A stretch of 64,000 bases of DNA from Diphasiastrum complanatum (Eukaryota > Streptophyta > Lycopodiopsida > Lycopodiales > Lycopodiaceae). Shown piece by piece: positions 35,867-49,024 of the stretch. The stretch covers positions 372,001 through 436,000 of the forward strand of contig CM055097.1 of the NCBI GenBank assembly GCA_029204225.1. Reading direction: 5' to 3'. Positions within the stretch are counted from its first letter, which is position 1. Every line of letters begins with the position of its first letter. The notes under the pieces were generated by a model that ran no database searches, was not told where the DNA came from, and saw only the letters and a program-made list of their open reading frames with translations. The translations under genes and the position numbers were made by a program.

Positions 35867-37745
35867 TGGCACAGAAGTTAAACCTGAAGGTGATGCAACC
35901 ACTATCACCAAATGGAGACTGAAAGATGGCAAGGCTTTTGCCATGATCACTCAACATCAAAGACAATCAAATTAGTCACATAAGAGATATTCAGACTGCT
36001 AAAGATGCATGGGACATCCTACCAACACGCTATGATATCATGGACGTCTCCTCCAAACTTCATTTGAGGAAGAAATTCTTCACCCTGAAGCAGTAACTGT
36101 TTTGAGCCAAATCAACACTTTTCAAAATCTTATGGAACAAATGATTGCAACTAGCTCAGTCATAGAAGATACCGATGTTGTCATGACTCTATTATCGAGT
36201 CATAGAAGATACCGATGTTGTCATGACTCTATTATCGAGTCTTTTTCAGGCCTATAAGAATTGGGTCCTAGCAATTTCGATCCAGGAGAAGATCACCCTT
36301 TCAAGAGTGATTTCATTACTTCAACAAGAGGAGGCCATAAAATCTATAATCTGGCAATTTCTACAAACTCAGCCACTGTTATTCTTCCAATAGTCAAGCT
36401 CTTCACACCTCAACTTTTGAATTATCTGATATTCTTTGGCATTTCAGATTAGGCCATTTGAATTTCAATAGTATTCAACAAATGTCGAATCAAAAACTAG
36501 TACAAGATCCACCTTCTGTCAACCAGCCAACTTCTCCATGTGAAAGCTATATAATCAGCAACCATGCTAGAAGTCCTTACATTTTTAACTCACAATTCAT
36601 ACTTCTAAAGGCCTACTAGGTCTTGTACACAGCGACATATGTGGCTTGATGCAGACTGCTTCCAAAGGAGAAGTTCTATACCTCCTAGCCTTCATTGATT
36701 ACTTCTCTCGAAGGACTGCAACCTATTTTCTCAAAAAAAAATCAGAGACATTAAAGTTCTTCACGCAGTTCAAAGCATCTATAGAAAATCAGACCCAGAG
36801 GAAAATCAAAGCTCTACGCACAGATGGAGTGGGAGAATTTTTTCCACCGAATTTAAGGAGTTATGCAAGGCCAATAGAGTACATCAACAATTCACAACAA
36901 TCTACTCACCTCAGTTCAATGGTGTAGCTGAACGGAAGAATCAGACACTCATCAAAAGTGCCAAGAGCATGCTGACCCATGTCTTTCTTCCAAATTTTTT
37001 TTGGGCAGAACCTGTTTCAACAACCACCTATCTACAAAATTGATCCATTATCAAAGTTCTGAATGGCAAGACACCTTATGAGGTGTGGATAGGATCAAAA
37101 CCATCACTCAAAATATTAGAGTGTTTGGCTGCATTGCTTATGCTCAGATCCCTGAAGATCTCAAAAAGAAGCTAGATGACAAAAGCACAAAATTAATTTT
37201 TGTTGGCTACTCCCCAGATCACCAGGCATACAAGCCCTATAATTTGGAAACAGAAAAATCATTCATGAGTAGAGATGTCATTTTTGTGAAAGATTGAGAT
37301 TTATCAACCACAAGAGAAAAGCTCAAAATTTTTTCGATCCAAGTATCGAAGAAATTTTTTATCCAAGTATCGAAAAAAATTCTAGGATCAAAAATCAAGA
37401 AATCAATACAAACTTGAAAAATGAGCCTAAACAACAGAGGGTCGAAATTTAGCCAAGAAGATCAAATCGACCGAGATAGTCTCCATCTAGATTTTTTGGA
37501 CGATGCAGCCTTCTACTTCGTGCAAGAATCAAATACAGTTTCGGAGGCGATGTCTACACCTGATGCTCAATGGAAAGCAACGATGGACACTGAATTTGAT
37601 TCTTTAATAGAGAATCAAACATGGATAGTCAAAGGGAAGAAATTTGATTCCATGCAAGTGGATATTCAAGGCAAAGTAAGTATGATGCTGAAGGAAGGCT
37701 GAATCAATACAAAGTCAGGCTGGTTGCCAAAGACTTTCCCAAATT
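35850..37745 (+). pseudogene. Copia fragment: gag to start of RT
   Basis: Gag remnants to about 36270 (TKWRLKDGKAFAMI, LSSLFQAYKNW), GAG-pre-integrase (WHFRLGHLNFNSIQQM) at about 36440, integrase 36646-36927 (FIDYFSRRTATYF, TDGVGEF) and 37085-37297 (VFGCIAYAQIPEDLKKKLDDKS), then the RT start (AMSTPDAQWKATMDTEFDSL) ending with VRLVAKDF near 37735. All parts are interrupted. No LTR is attached. It is the same family as the minus-strand piece at 16.8-17.25 kb. Confidence 0.85.
36161..36240. repeat. Perfect 40-bp tandem duplication
   Basis: The unit CATAGAAGATACCGATGTTG... (36161-36200) is repeated without a single difference at 36201-36240, inside the decayed Copia gag. Confidence 0.97.
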
Positions 37746-38142
<397 letters not shown>

Positions 38143-38458
38143 AAGCAAGGATGTTCTAATCACATTTGGGCATAATCTCCTCCTCCTATTGAACACGAAA
38201 ATATGGTAAAAAGGGTGTCTTTTTATGGATGGGGAAGGCCCTTGCCCCTTTCTCATATTGGTTAATTACAATGGCAAGGACCCTAATCCAAGCAATCTAA
38301 AACTAACACAAAATGAATCTAGTGGTATTAGGAAAGCAGAAGGGCACTCACATGATTCATGTGAGTTTTAATTTGGGCCATTTTAGCTTTTTTATTAACA
38401 ACTTGAATTAGGTCATTTTAGAGTTTTAGGCCCCTAGTCACTTATTCCTAATTCTACA

Positions 38459-38916
38459 TGTTCTACAAAACAAATTGCATGCTCATGGGTTGGGCTTATA
38501 CACGCAGAAAGCCAGAGCCCTCGCACTTATTACTCTACCTGTATAATGTGTCGCGGGAGCGGGAGACGCAACTGTTCAATGTCGCGAAAGCGAAACTTTT
38601 TCCATTTTGTCTTCGTATTCGCAAACAATTTTGTGTCTTTTTGAATTTTCTTTTGCGCGAAAGCTTTACAGGAACCTAGACACGCGTCTACACATCACAG
38701 AATACATTTTATTCTAGCAATCAAGACAAATGACACAAGACAAGGAGATGCACAAAAATAGAGCGACTGTATTATCAGTTTAGTTTTTTGAGCGAGATCG
38801 TCAGTGTCTCACTCGTTGGCGGAATGACACTCTGCTCTTTCGCTATGTTCTGCTCGTTGGCAGACCTTAATGCACAACTCTATTGTTTCTAGTATTTTTT
38901 TTTTCTGCTCTACTCG

Positions 38917-39015
<99 letters not shown>

Positions 39016-39465
39016 ATTTCTGTCTATTATCACCTTATTATGAGCCAAAAATGATAGTTTATACCTCCACAGTGTGGAGTTTACAACATAGCTAAACGTA
39101 GAATCACAAGACTAGTTAACGCTAATCAACTAATCAGTTAGTCTCTGTCATTGCCTCTCATTTCACCTGGGCATGAAGTCTATGACTCCAAGCCCGTTGG
39201 GCTGCCGCAGCGCAAAAGGTTCCCCTTTTGTTTGTTTCGTTTCCTTCGTTTCCTTTCGTTCTTTTTGTTTCTTTCGTAATCTTTCATTTTGCATCCCTTT
39301 GCGGTTTGCGGCCCTGGAGGTATGTTTACGATTCACGAATGATTCGCAAATTGTTCGTGCTTTGAGTCAAAGGCACGTTCATTGTCACGAATTGTTCTCG
39401 TTCAGTTCAGCCTTCGTTTCATGTTCGTGCTGCGACAAAATTGCAGGAGTTCGCCACTTCTGACA
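38459..39465 (-). repeat. 3' LTR with CT microsatellite
   Basis: Minus-strand start TGTCAGAAGTGGCG after a purine tract; other edge TGTTCTACA on the plus strand. It is CpG-rich, with many TTCGCGAA/TTCGTGAA-type words, and includes a (CT)n array at 38922-39010. The second LTR is missing, so the boundaries are estimates. Confidence 0.65.
38922..39010. repeat. (CT)n microsatellite, 89 bp
   Basis: Pure CT repeat inside the LTR. Confidence 0.98.
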
Positions 39466-39586
39466 CTCCCTCTTGAACCTTGCAGCTTTGCACACTTAAT
39501 CCAATTGTCTTTCTTTGCTTGGAAAACAGTGGCTTGTCGAGCGGTTTTGTGAACAAATCTGCAATCATGTCTTCTGATCTTATATA

Positions 39587-41000
39587 CTAGAACTGGAGCT
39601 CTACTTTTGAGATCAAATCTCGAATGTGATGGTACTTTAGAGGTATGCGTTTTGTCTTTGAATGGAAGACAGGATCCTGGGACAAATAGATGGCACTCTG
39701 AGAGTCCATCATCATCGTGCTTGGCCCTTCTTGTGGTATCCCAATTGCCTCCAGCATCATCTGCAGCCACACTACCTCATTCATGACCTTTGAAGCTGCG
39801 ACATATTCAGCTTCGCAAGAGGATTGAGCCACCAAGGTTTGCTTTTTGTATATCCAGCCGATTGTAGCTCCGCACACTATTGTACATCCTCCAGTAATGG
39901 ACTTGTTGTCATCTCTACAGCTTGCCCAACTTGCATCACTATAGTGATGCAGCTCGAATCTTTTTTCTTCGTTTTCAGCTCTATAGGTTAATCTCATATT
40001 CTGGGTACCCTTCAAATACTATAGGGTTTGTTTGGCCATTTGCCAATGTGCCATGCTAGGATTTGAAGAGAATTGGCTCAATGCATAAACAGAGAAAGCC
40101 AGATTGGGTCTGGTACAAATTGTCGAGTACATCAGACTACCGATTAAGTTTTGGTAGGGTATACCTGCCATATTCTGTTCTTTCTCTTCCGTTTTTGGGC
40201 AATGCTGCTTCGTGAGCTTGGCTCCAGCTATCATTGGTGTAGCCTTTTCCTTGCAATCCATCATGTGGTATAGCTTTAGCACTTTTATGGCATATTCTGA
40301 CTGACTCAAGTGCATTTCACCCTTTGTTCGATCTCCTCTGATCTCCAGCCCTAGGCATTTCATTGCTTCTCCAAGATTTGTGATTTCATAGCTTTCAGAA
40401 ATCTGACTGTTCGTGTCTTTGATCAACATCAAAGAATTTCCTATCATCAACGAATCATCCACAAAAATGGTCAGTATCACAAAATCTTTTCCTACTCTTT
40501 TAATGTAGACATTGCAGCCTAGTTGAGTAGGATTGAAGTCTAGAGACTTCAGAAGACCATCAGGCTTTTTATACCAGGCTTGTGATGCCTGTTTTAGACC
40601 ATAGATGCATCTCTGCAACCGACAGACATATTGTCGATTGTCGGGGTCTTCATAGCCTTCAAGCTACTTCATGAAGATTTTCTTCTCTAGGTCTCCATGG
40701 AGAAAGGCTGTTTTCATGTCAATCTAGTGAATTTTTAGTTTTTTTTTTTGTGGCGTATGCAAGGAGTAGTCTTATCCTTGTCATCTTGACCATGGGCAAA
40801 TATGTGTCGAAATAATCAACACCATATCTCTGCGTGTAGCCCTTCGCGACAAGCCTTCTTTTGTAGCAGCCAATGGTGCCATCTGATTTCATCTTTTTCT
40901 TATACACCCACTTGCAGTCGACTATTTTTTTGTTTTTTGGCAGTGGCTCTAATGTCCATGCCTCGTTTTGCCTCATTGAATCGATCTCCTCTGACATTGC
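39587..41000 (-). pseudogene. Copia RT and RNase H
   Basis: 40997-40719 carries WTLEPLPKNKKIVDCKWVYK and YTQRYGVDYFDTYLPMVK; 40618-40019 (199 codons) carries YGLKQASQAWYKK, the catalytic TIFVDDSLMIG and PYQNLIGSLMYSTICTRP; 40015-39587 carries HYSDASWASCRDD, AQSSCEAEYVAASK, DSQSAIYLSQDPVFHSKTK and KYHHIRDLI. There are stops at about 40016 and 40660, and a short poly-A/T region near 40740 where the frame is lost. Confidence 0.9.
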
Positions 41001-41183
41001 CTACTTCTAGAATTCTCCCTCTGGACTCTCGATAGCTTCTTGATATGTTGCTGGCTCTTCTGTGAAGTTACAGTATTCAAATTGCGTGTCTTCGCTCCAT
41101 TGAAGATTGTCAGAGTAACGGTTTGGAGGTCTTCTTTGTCTTGTTGACCTTCTAGGTTCATTTTGTCGTTGTTCGAACATTTC

Positions 41184-41757
41184 TTATTCGTGGGGTTGAT
41201 CCTCTGCTTCATGTTGCTCTGGAGTCTGCGGCTCTGCATTCTGATTTGATGTCTGTCCTCGATCTCTCTCTTGAATGGGTAACAGTGTGAAGATCTCATG
41301 GCCTCTTTCGTCTTTCAATCCAGGGAATGTGGACTCATCGAGCTTCACATCTCTGCTCAAAACAATCTTTTTCGTGGTTGGGTTGTAGAGCCTGTACACA
41401 TGTGTTCCGTTTGAGTAGTCGACCATGAGTGTTTGCTCAGATTTGTCATCGAGCTTGCTTCTTTTTTCTTTTGGAATGTGCTTGTATGCTGCACATCCAA
41501 ACACACGTACGTATGACAGATCAAGCTTTCTACTTGTCCACATTTTGTACGGCATTTTGTTTTCCAACGCTGTCGTTGTTGATCTGTTCTGCAGGTGTAC
41601 AGCTGCAGCTATTGCCTCAACCCAGAATTGACTTGGCAATTGAGCTTGTGCCATCATGCATCTGGCTCATTTGACTAGCATTCTGTTTCTTCTTTCTGCT
41701 ACACCATTGTATTCTGGTGTGTATGCAGGAGTGAACTGGTGTTCTATTCCCTGATAA
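41184..41757 (-). pseudogene. Copia integrase C-terminal part
   Basis: Contains the Glu-bearing EYNGVAERRNR segment, then in 41657-41184 FWVEAIAAAVHLQNRS, VRVFGCAAYKHIPKEKRSK and LSRDVKLDES, ending in a Glu/Gln-rich linker. A TGA near 41668 interrupts. The frame change near 41290 leads into the RT part. Confidence 0.88.
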
Positions 41758-41789
41758 CGGTTTACTTTTCTGTGGAAAAAAAGTGTGTG

Positions 41790-42215
41790 TACTAGACATC
41801 GAGGATATTAGGGCCCAAATCTTGCATGAGTGACACGATAGCCCCAATATGGAGCACCCTGATATACAAAAAACACTTGACCTTGTTAAAAGAGAATTTT
41901 ATTGGCCAAAGGTGAAAGGTCATGTGGAGGCATACATTCAAAAGTGTAAACAATGCCAAGCTATTAAAGCGGAAAAACTCAAAGCAACTAGTTTGTCACA
42001 TCCGTTGGAAATTCTCAACAAGAAGTGGGAAAGTATTTCCATGGATTTTGTGATCGGACTTCCCAAGTTAGGGAAGGGTCATAATGCCATTTGGGTAGTA
42101 GTTGACAGGTTTATCAAAATGGTGTAGTTTATTTCAACAAAAACTGTTGTCAAGGCTTCAAAACTTCAAACAACTCTTCATTGACATTTGTTCAGGATGT
42201 ATGGATTGTCCATAA
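41790..42215 (+). pseudogene. Gypsy integrase N-terminal fragment
   Basis: MEHPDIQKTLDLVKREFYWP and YIQKCKQCQAIKAEK show the H2C2 zinc-binding domain, followed by SISMDFVIGLPKLGKGHNAI with the first catalytic Asp. Ends near 42215, with stops at 42125 and 42181. This is a Ty3/Gypsy fragment different from the one at 33.4 kb. Confidence 0.88.
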
Positions 42216-43229
42216 TGCCTTTTTGTAAGTGACCACCACTCCTATACAGATAATAAGTTATTGTTTAGTAACAATCTGAATTTGTTGAAGGACACCAAAT
42301 GCATGCTATCACATGAATACAGGTTGACTGATATGGGTCCAGCCCATTACTGTCTTGGAATTCAGATTCAACAAATTCGATCTAGCAGACAACTTTTCAT
42401 CAGTCAACAATGACATCTCACCAACGTGCTAGACAAATATGGAATGACCAATTGCAAATCGAGCTACTTCTCACTCGATCCTGGTCTGAAGCTGTCAAAG
42501 GAGCAATGTCCTCAAACCAAGACAAAAAAGGAGAAAATGAAGCGGTATTCTTTTCACTCCATCATCAGCTCACTAATGTATGCAATGCTTTGCACTCGAC
42601 CTGATGTTGCATACTCTATCAGCTCTCTCAGCTAGTTCCAATTGAATCAAGGGCCAACGCATTGGAAGGCTCTCATGAAAGTCATGAAGTACGTCCAAGC
42701 CACAAAGCACCTCATCATCTGTTACAAAGACAACCAATCTGCCAATATTCTTGAAGGTTACATAGATGCAGATTGGGTAGAGATGTCGACACTAGAAGAT
42801 CGACTTCTAGATTTGTGTTCTTGTTCAATGTCATGAAACAGCCAAAAATAGGCCTCAGTAGCATTATCATCAACATAGTCGGAATGCATAGCTGTCATAA
42901 ATGCTACCTAGGAGGCAATTTGGATAAGGAACTTGCTTTCAGATATCGACCTTGCTCAGCCACATCCAACGACTATCTATTGTGATAATCAAAGCACAAT
43001 CGCACTATCTGTACATCCGAGATTTCATTTTCAAAACAAGCATATGGAAATCAAGTATCATTACCTTAGAGAGAAAGTGCAAAGCAACGAAGTGTCATTG
43101 GTTTTTGTAGGACAGATTTTATGGCAATAGATTAATTCACCAAAGCACTATCCAAGGAGCACCATCTCATATTTAACAATATGCTAAATCTGAAGATCAA
43201 AGTTTTTTAGGATCCACATTAAGGGGGAG
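42216..43229 (+). pseudogene. Copia RT C-terminus and RNase H with polypurine tract
   Basis: RT remnants (MGPAHYCLGIQI-like at ~42330, CTRPDVAYSISSLS near 42595), RNase H parts (IDADWVEMSTLEDR at ~42765; DNQSTIALSVHPRF, FQNKHMEIKYHYLREKVQS at 42980-43090) and a purine tract AAGGGGGAG at 43221-43229. Nearly every frame is interrupted. The RNase H end is close to the fragment at 8405-8545. Confidence 0.85.
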
Positions 43230-46180
43230 TGTTGGATTTCAATGCTCAAGCCCAAATTCATTTGGTAATGACCATCCTGAAAGCTGTATATACTTATACT
43301 ATAAAACCAAAAAAAAAAAAGAGGAGAGACTCGAAGTTTCAAGCAGAAGATCAAAATCTAGAATCAAACTTTTTTGATACCTAATCGACACAAAAGATTT
43401 GTAGTATTTTTAGAGTTTCTTGATACCGGATCTACTCGACTCGAGTCGTGTTTTCCTAAGTCAGTCCTGTGATTTCTTGGTCACATGTCGCTTGCAAACC
43501 ATGTTTGATGGGATCCACTATCAAGAGTAACCACTCAATTTAGTTGTAATTCAGTAGAACTTTGTAAATTTAAGATTTTGTTCTAGATGGTTGTATGAAG
43601 TTTCTTGTAGTTGAAGACGAATGCTATAACGATTTTGGTATGCCTTCTATTTTTAGTTACCAGATTAATTGCATAGTAGGATAACTCATATTTCAGTTAA
43701 GAATCAAGTTGGAAGAATATTTTAAGAGTTCAATAATTTTTCTTGAGGGAAAAATATTTTAGAATGATTCTTATATTTTTGGAGTGGTATGTTGGACATA
43801 TACTCTAGTATCTTTTAATGATCAAGTGTGGTTTCGAATCCAATGAATTATGATTGATGAATCAGAAGATTCAAAATATTAATGATTGACAGATCATGAA
43901 TAGATTCTTAATTTTTATTATAAGATTGTAAGGAAATATGATGATTCTTATGTATGGTGAGTAATTTGTGATATACTGAAAGAGTCAAGAATTTAGATTA
44001 GTTTCTTAAAAATCTAAATTTATTTACTCCAGTGTTTAATTGAGAACATATGTATCTCACAAGCATTTTAGTAAGGTAATTTATTTTAATTAAGGGAAAT
44101 TTGCTGCCCTTAGTAGATGAAATTCTACTACAGGTTGTAGTCCATAGGTGCTTGTATACATAAATAAGTCTAGATCTCCAAGTTTATAGGAGACAGATAA
44201 ATCTCAGTGAGATTCAAATAGATTGTCGATTTCTTACATGTGATGCTAGAAATGGAGCATTTAACTCATTAGAGTAACTGTAGTACTCTGGATCGAGTTA
44301 TAGTTGTCTAAGACTTGATAACCCTAACCGTTAATTTAATAAGCCTATTCAGCATTCCTAAGTAGTATAAATACCTAATCATTTTTCAAATAGTTAAGTT
44401 GATTATCATAGTTATTGAATATAATGTGATATTGGATATCTAGGACCGTATGGTATTCGATTTTGTTGAGGTCCATGTCCCTTTGGGTTAGTAAATACAC
44501 CTATGACAATTCAATCGTACGTAGATGATACATTTTGTCTCGTCCATATTGGGGTACAATGTGGAGTGGTATTCTTTTGGTAACACTTAAGGAGCATGAG
44601 AGATTTCAATGGTTGGATTTATCTCCTAAAACAGGTTGTGATTCTAATTCTATAGTTGGATATAGGATAGCCAAATAGTCTTTTTGACTTTTTGGGTGAA
44701 CAGATCTAGATGCATAGAATTCTTGGAGAAAAAGTTGGTGGTATGAAATATCAGTGATTCCAAAGGATATTTCTTGGTGGTTACTAGTTATTGTAATGGC
44801 CATACTAACAATAAAATCCATTGGTTTTTTGTTTCGGGTATTTTGGAAAATTATGAGATATAGATTGATTCCAAATGGTATCTCATTTACAAAATCTGGA
44901 AGTCCTGAAATATGTTAAACCTCTACTTTTTAGAAATTACTTAAATACGAGACAGTTAAATTGAGATTCATATAATTCCTTCTAGTATAGGACTATTATA
45001 CTTTCAGTTCTAAACGACTTAGTATAATTATATGAAATAGTACTTCCATTTAATGGTGAATATAACTCAGAATCGATTGATGTTTTCAATCGATTAAGTG
45101 GAGTTTAGACTTCCTAGACCCAAATGTTAATCTCTATTTGATAGTTGATTATTGAGATGTAATATTTCTATCATTCGGGATAGGATATTCTATGATTTTG
45201 AGGAACAAATCTGCTGTGTATTAGTATTGGATACTAATTAAAATCTTTGATATCTTATAAGTTGTCTCTTGAGAAATTTTTAATCAAAATTATGAAATTT
45301 CTTTTAAAAGGGGGAGAAGAAAAAATAGGAATAAGACTTTCGATGAATCGGTCAGTTGCATAGATTTTTGAAAAAATATCTAGTATGTGTGCAAAGGTAG
45401 AACTATACAGTTGAAATAGAGAAACTCTCTAAGTGATTATTTTGAATAATCTAGAGAGGAGTTTTGGGGATGTTGAGCTGTGAGATATTCATGAATATGG
45501 GAAGTAGTGGTAAAGATTAAATTAAGGTTCACTGATTGTTGCCAAGTACCATTTTGTTATGGATTGGTTAGCTTGCTTGCTTCATGATGTGTGTTATAGA
45601 CAAATTGCTCTAATCTCGTTTTATTTTTTATTCATGCGTTGTGAGAAACTATATATAACTAATTACATAAATTTATATTTTGTCGCAATTTGCTCAAGAA
45701 AATGTTGTCCTTAAATGACACCATGGCGGCGTCTCGACAAGAAACTAAGAAGCTTATTAGCATCAAGTAGAGGCGATTAGTGATTCATAGTTGTTTCAAG
45801 TATGCAGTTGCATCCGCTATTATTTTGTGCTCGATATTTATCTACTTTCTACATGCTACTTACTGAATACAATTCTAAAGTAATATTGTGCTCAATATCA
45901 TGTCAAAATGAATGTATGCTTCTTATGTGTTTCGTTTCTGTTATCGATTTGTCTACTTTCGCAATTCAATACTTCTATTCTTTTTATGTTTGTCTATCAA
46001 TTTCGCAGAGTATGATGAGTTCAAAGTGAGATTCAAGTATAACGTGACTACTATCACAATAGTATGGTTCGAATTTGATAGGCATAGCTATGTGTTGGAG
46101 AAGAATCATTCCAAAGAGTTCAACATTTGCATCTATTGAATGTAGTTTTCTCGTAGTCGATCTTCTTTCATTTCTCCAAC
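43230..46180 (+). repeat. LTR-like noncoding DNA between a purine tract and a primer-binding-like site
   Basis: The region begins TGTTGGATTTC after the purine tract at 43221; a second TGTTGGA occurs at about 43792, and it ends TTTCTCCAACA just before TGGTATCAGAACA at 46181. TGTTGGA...TCCAACA are matching LTR ends, so one or more LTRs lie here, but I cannot set the inner boundaries. 44.69-45.48 kb resembles 60.23-61.03 kb. No gene. Confidence 0.45.
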
Positions 46181-46193
46181 ATGGTATCAGAAC
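46181..46193 (+). other. Degenerate primer-binding site
   Basis: TGGTATCAGAACA differs from the initiator-Met tRNA complement in its last bases and follows an LTR-like TCCAACA end. Confidence 0.5.
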
Positions 46194-46274
46194 ATATTAT
46201 CAGATACCTAATATGATATCAGAGTTATAGTTTTTAGAATCAAACTATTCAATAAATTCAAAGGATTTATATTA

Positions 46275-46555
46275 TATTTGAGAAATGGGGCATTGACTAT
46301 GTCGGCCCTATTCGTCCGGCTGCGCACGGTTCTCAAGCCCATTACATTATGGTAGCCACCCTATCTAACCAAATGGTCAAAGCCAAGGTAGTGAGGAAAG
46401 CTGATGCTAACTCCATTGCCAGATTTACCACATATGCATGTGTGGAGTATCAATACTACCCAGCCTATGTTTTGCTCAAGGATGAGCCTCATGCAACATC
46501 CTCGTCATCTTCATCTTCCCAAGAAGAACTTCAAAACCACATTAAGATAGACTAG
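46275..46555 (+). pseudogene. Gypsy integrase core scrap
   Basis: Begins FEKWGIDYVGPIRP, the first-Asp segment of Gypsy integrase, continues HYIMVATLSNQMVKAKVV and soon loses similarity, ending in a Ser-rich stretch and a TAG at 46553. Related to, but diverged from, the integrase at 34500. Confidence 0.8.
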
Positions 46556-46789
46556 GTAGGTTTAAATTAGACTTAGCCTAGTTTCTTCTTAGGTTGTTTT
46601 CATCTTACTTAGTTGGTTCATACAACATTGAGTTAGGATTAACATTAGTAGGTTAGATCAAGTCAGTTAAGACTTAGATATTTAGAATCTAGATCTAGGG
46701 CAAACTAGATTAGACCTAGATCGAGTTTTTGTTATTGTAGATTAACTAGATAGCTAGGATAGTTTAGATTAATCTCATTAATTGATTCA

Positions 46790-47270
46790 ATAGATCGATT
46801 AGCAGTAGATGAAATAGCCTTAGTTTAGTCAAAATTAATCCTAGTGATAAAATAGTTAAATCGGTCCCAACCTAGTTAAATATGTTAGATCAGATTAGGT
46901 AACTTAGATCCAGTTAGCTAGCTAGATTAATCCTAGATTAGCTAGACTCACTTACTTAGACAGAGTCCCATTAGTGTCACTCAGCTAGATTAGGATAGCT
47001 AGAATTGTCTAGGTTAGCCTTATTAAGAGTAGATCACATAGCTAGACCCGATAGCAAGTATGTGAAGTAGCCTTAGATCAGTCAATTAATCCTAGCAATA
47101 AGGTGGTTACATTAGTTTTATCCTAGTTACATAAATTAGACTTAGATTAGGTCTACAGTATTAGCTAGATTAGATAACTTAGATCCCATTAGCTAGCTAG
47201 ATTAGCTAGATTTGTTTACCTAGGCAGAGACCCCTTAGCGAAACTGAGCTAGATAGTCTGCTAGTATGGT
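46790..47270. repeat. Diverged tandem repeat, ~250-275 bp unit
   Basis: GTAGATGAAATAGCCTTA at 46806 recurs as GTATGTGAAGTAGCCTTA at 47057; TTAGCTAGCTAGATTA at 46914 recurs near 47190. The surrounding sequence is dominated by TAGATTAG-like words. Confidence 0.65.
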
Positions 47271-47367
47271 TTCATGTAATTATGGGATAGATAGAAAGTC
47301 AGTGTAGAAATCTAACTAGATTAAGTTAGGTAGATTATTAATCAGTAGAATGGCTAGTATTAAAAAT

Positions 47368-47463
47368 GAGCCTCCAACTTTGTGTGGAAGGGTGTTGTGA
47401 AATCCTTCTTTATGTGGAAGCAAGTAACCAATGAGGGATTCATTTTTGAGTGCTTCCTTGGGG
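47368..47463 (-). repeat. Dispersed repeat, inverted partner at 2.3 kb
   Basis: Reverse complement matches 2309-2403. No coding content. Confidence 0.8.
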
Positions 47464-48629
47464 ACAGATAGATTGTGGTTGTTGCAGAGTAAGAATCATC
47501 CTACTTGTTTTGTGGGTATTAAAATTTTTGAATTTTGTATTGCGTTTGTGATTGTCTTTGATAAATATCCTGTTTGGAAAGGAGTATGGGTGAGAACCAT
47601 GAATTAGCTTTATAGCTTTATTGAGTAACAATTTTTTTTTCTTCCAAAATCTGTTTTAAAAGCCCATTTTGTTATTGTTGCCTCCATTTCTATATGGAAA
47701 AACGTATCATGGGATCCATTCTAGGTTTAGCCCTCGTGGAGGAAAAAGGGTGTGAGTGATCTTGTGTCATTCTACAAAGAGACCTGTGTTTTAGAACTCT
47801 TTGTGTTGACAGGCTCAAAGAAAAGCATGCCATGAGTCTATTACAGTTTTCCATTGAGAAATCGGGAGTTAGAGAGTATGCAACTCTAAGGCCAACATAT
47901 GTGTTAAACATATGCAACTCTTTGTAATGAAGGTTCAGAATTTGGAAGTCATTGAACACTAACTACACACTCTCTGGCAGAAAGTAATATACCATACCTC
48001 ATCTTGAATCACAACATAAAGACCTAGTAATGACATAAAATGGAAGAAGGATTGTGGAGAGCAACGTGAATGATGCATTGTGGGCAATTAGAAGAACCCC
48101 CTTGGGATTGCTTGAAGGTAGAGAGAGGCTTGAGATAATAATCATTGTGGGGGTGGCCTCCTTTGGTTTGCTAATACATATATTTTTGTGATGACAATGT
48201 AGAACATGCTTGGAATCTCCATTAAAACATTCAAACTATCTTTGAAATGGCATCAGGAACTTGGCCTATGGCAAATGGGAGCATACTAACAAAAGATATT
48301 GCATAGTCTTATTTCATCAAATTTTCATTTGCAAGCAGAAGGGAATGCTCCAATTATACAACCACTCTTTGACGAGAATATTCGACAAGAATGGTGTAAG
48401 TCACGTGTCCAAGGAAGCATTGAAGGGTGTCAAAGTAGCTACCAATCTGAATGTGAGAATCATACGAACAGAAGTGGTGAAGACAAACGAGCATGGAGTT
48501 TTTGAGAAACAAATAGATCATTTATTGCTTGAAGAGCAAACATACAAAATTACGATTAGCAAAAAATCCCTCCTACACTTGTCTATATTTCAATTTTCAT
48601 TCCACAAGTGGCAACAATTTTTGGCATTT
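47464..48629. other. Sequence with an unrecognised open frame
   Basis: A plus-strand frame of 142 codons (48261-48689; SHVSKEALKGVKVATNLNVR, IIRTEVVKTNEHGVFEKQ) has no recognised domain, and its 3' end falls in the tandem repeat at 48630. It may be chance or a remnant. Nothing else is supported. Confidence 0.35.
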
Positions 48630-48803
48630 AAACATTCATATTTCGTGTACATGCGTGTTTTTGGAATAGATATGAGCTATTGCATGTAAACATTCGTATT
48701 TCGTGTACATGCTTGTTTTTGGAATATATATGAGCTATTGTGTGTAAACATTCGTATTTCGTGTACATGCATGTTTTTGGAATAGATAGGAGCTATTGCA
48801 AGT
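48630..48803. repeat. Tandem repeat, 58-bp unit, three copies
   Basis: Units at 48630, 48688 and 48746 begin AAACATTC(A/G)TATTTCGTG and each contain TTTTTGGAATAGATA-like text. Differences are few. Shorter direct repeats (ACCAACCCACT twice, TTGTACACGACT twice) follow to about 48910. Confidence 0.95.
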
Positions 48804-49024
48804 ATATACACCAACCCACTATTTTTTGTATATATACCAACCCACTCTTTTTTCCATAGACATTTTCAAAGTATTGTCTTGTACACGACTACTATGCTTG
48901 TACACGACTCCTACAATTATGCTTCATATGACCAATTCAAATGACGAAGAGAGCAATCCATTTCTTATATAAAAATGCATTATTTACTTGTTTGATGTGT
49001 ACTATTTGATGGATATACCATGTG

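Larger units (their letters stand above)
38459..41760 (-). mobile_element. Copia retrotransposon, 5' part missing
   Basis: Minus-strand order: integrase from 41757 (EHQFTPAYTPEYNGVAERRN), RT, RNase H, purine tract (AGAGGGAG, ~39474-39466) and LTR 39465-38459. Gag, protease, the integrase N-terminus and 5' LTR are absent; a Gypsy integrase piece abuts at ~41770. Its proteins are close relatives of the 10.6-kb element but are a different family. Confidence 0.88.
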
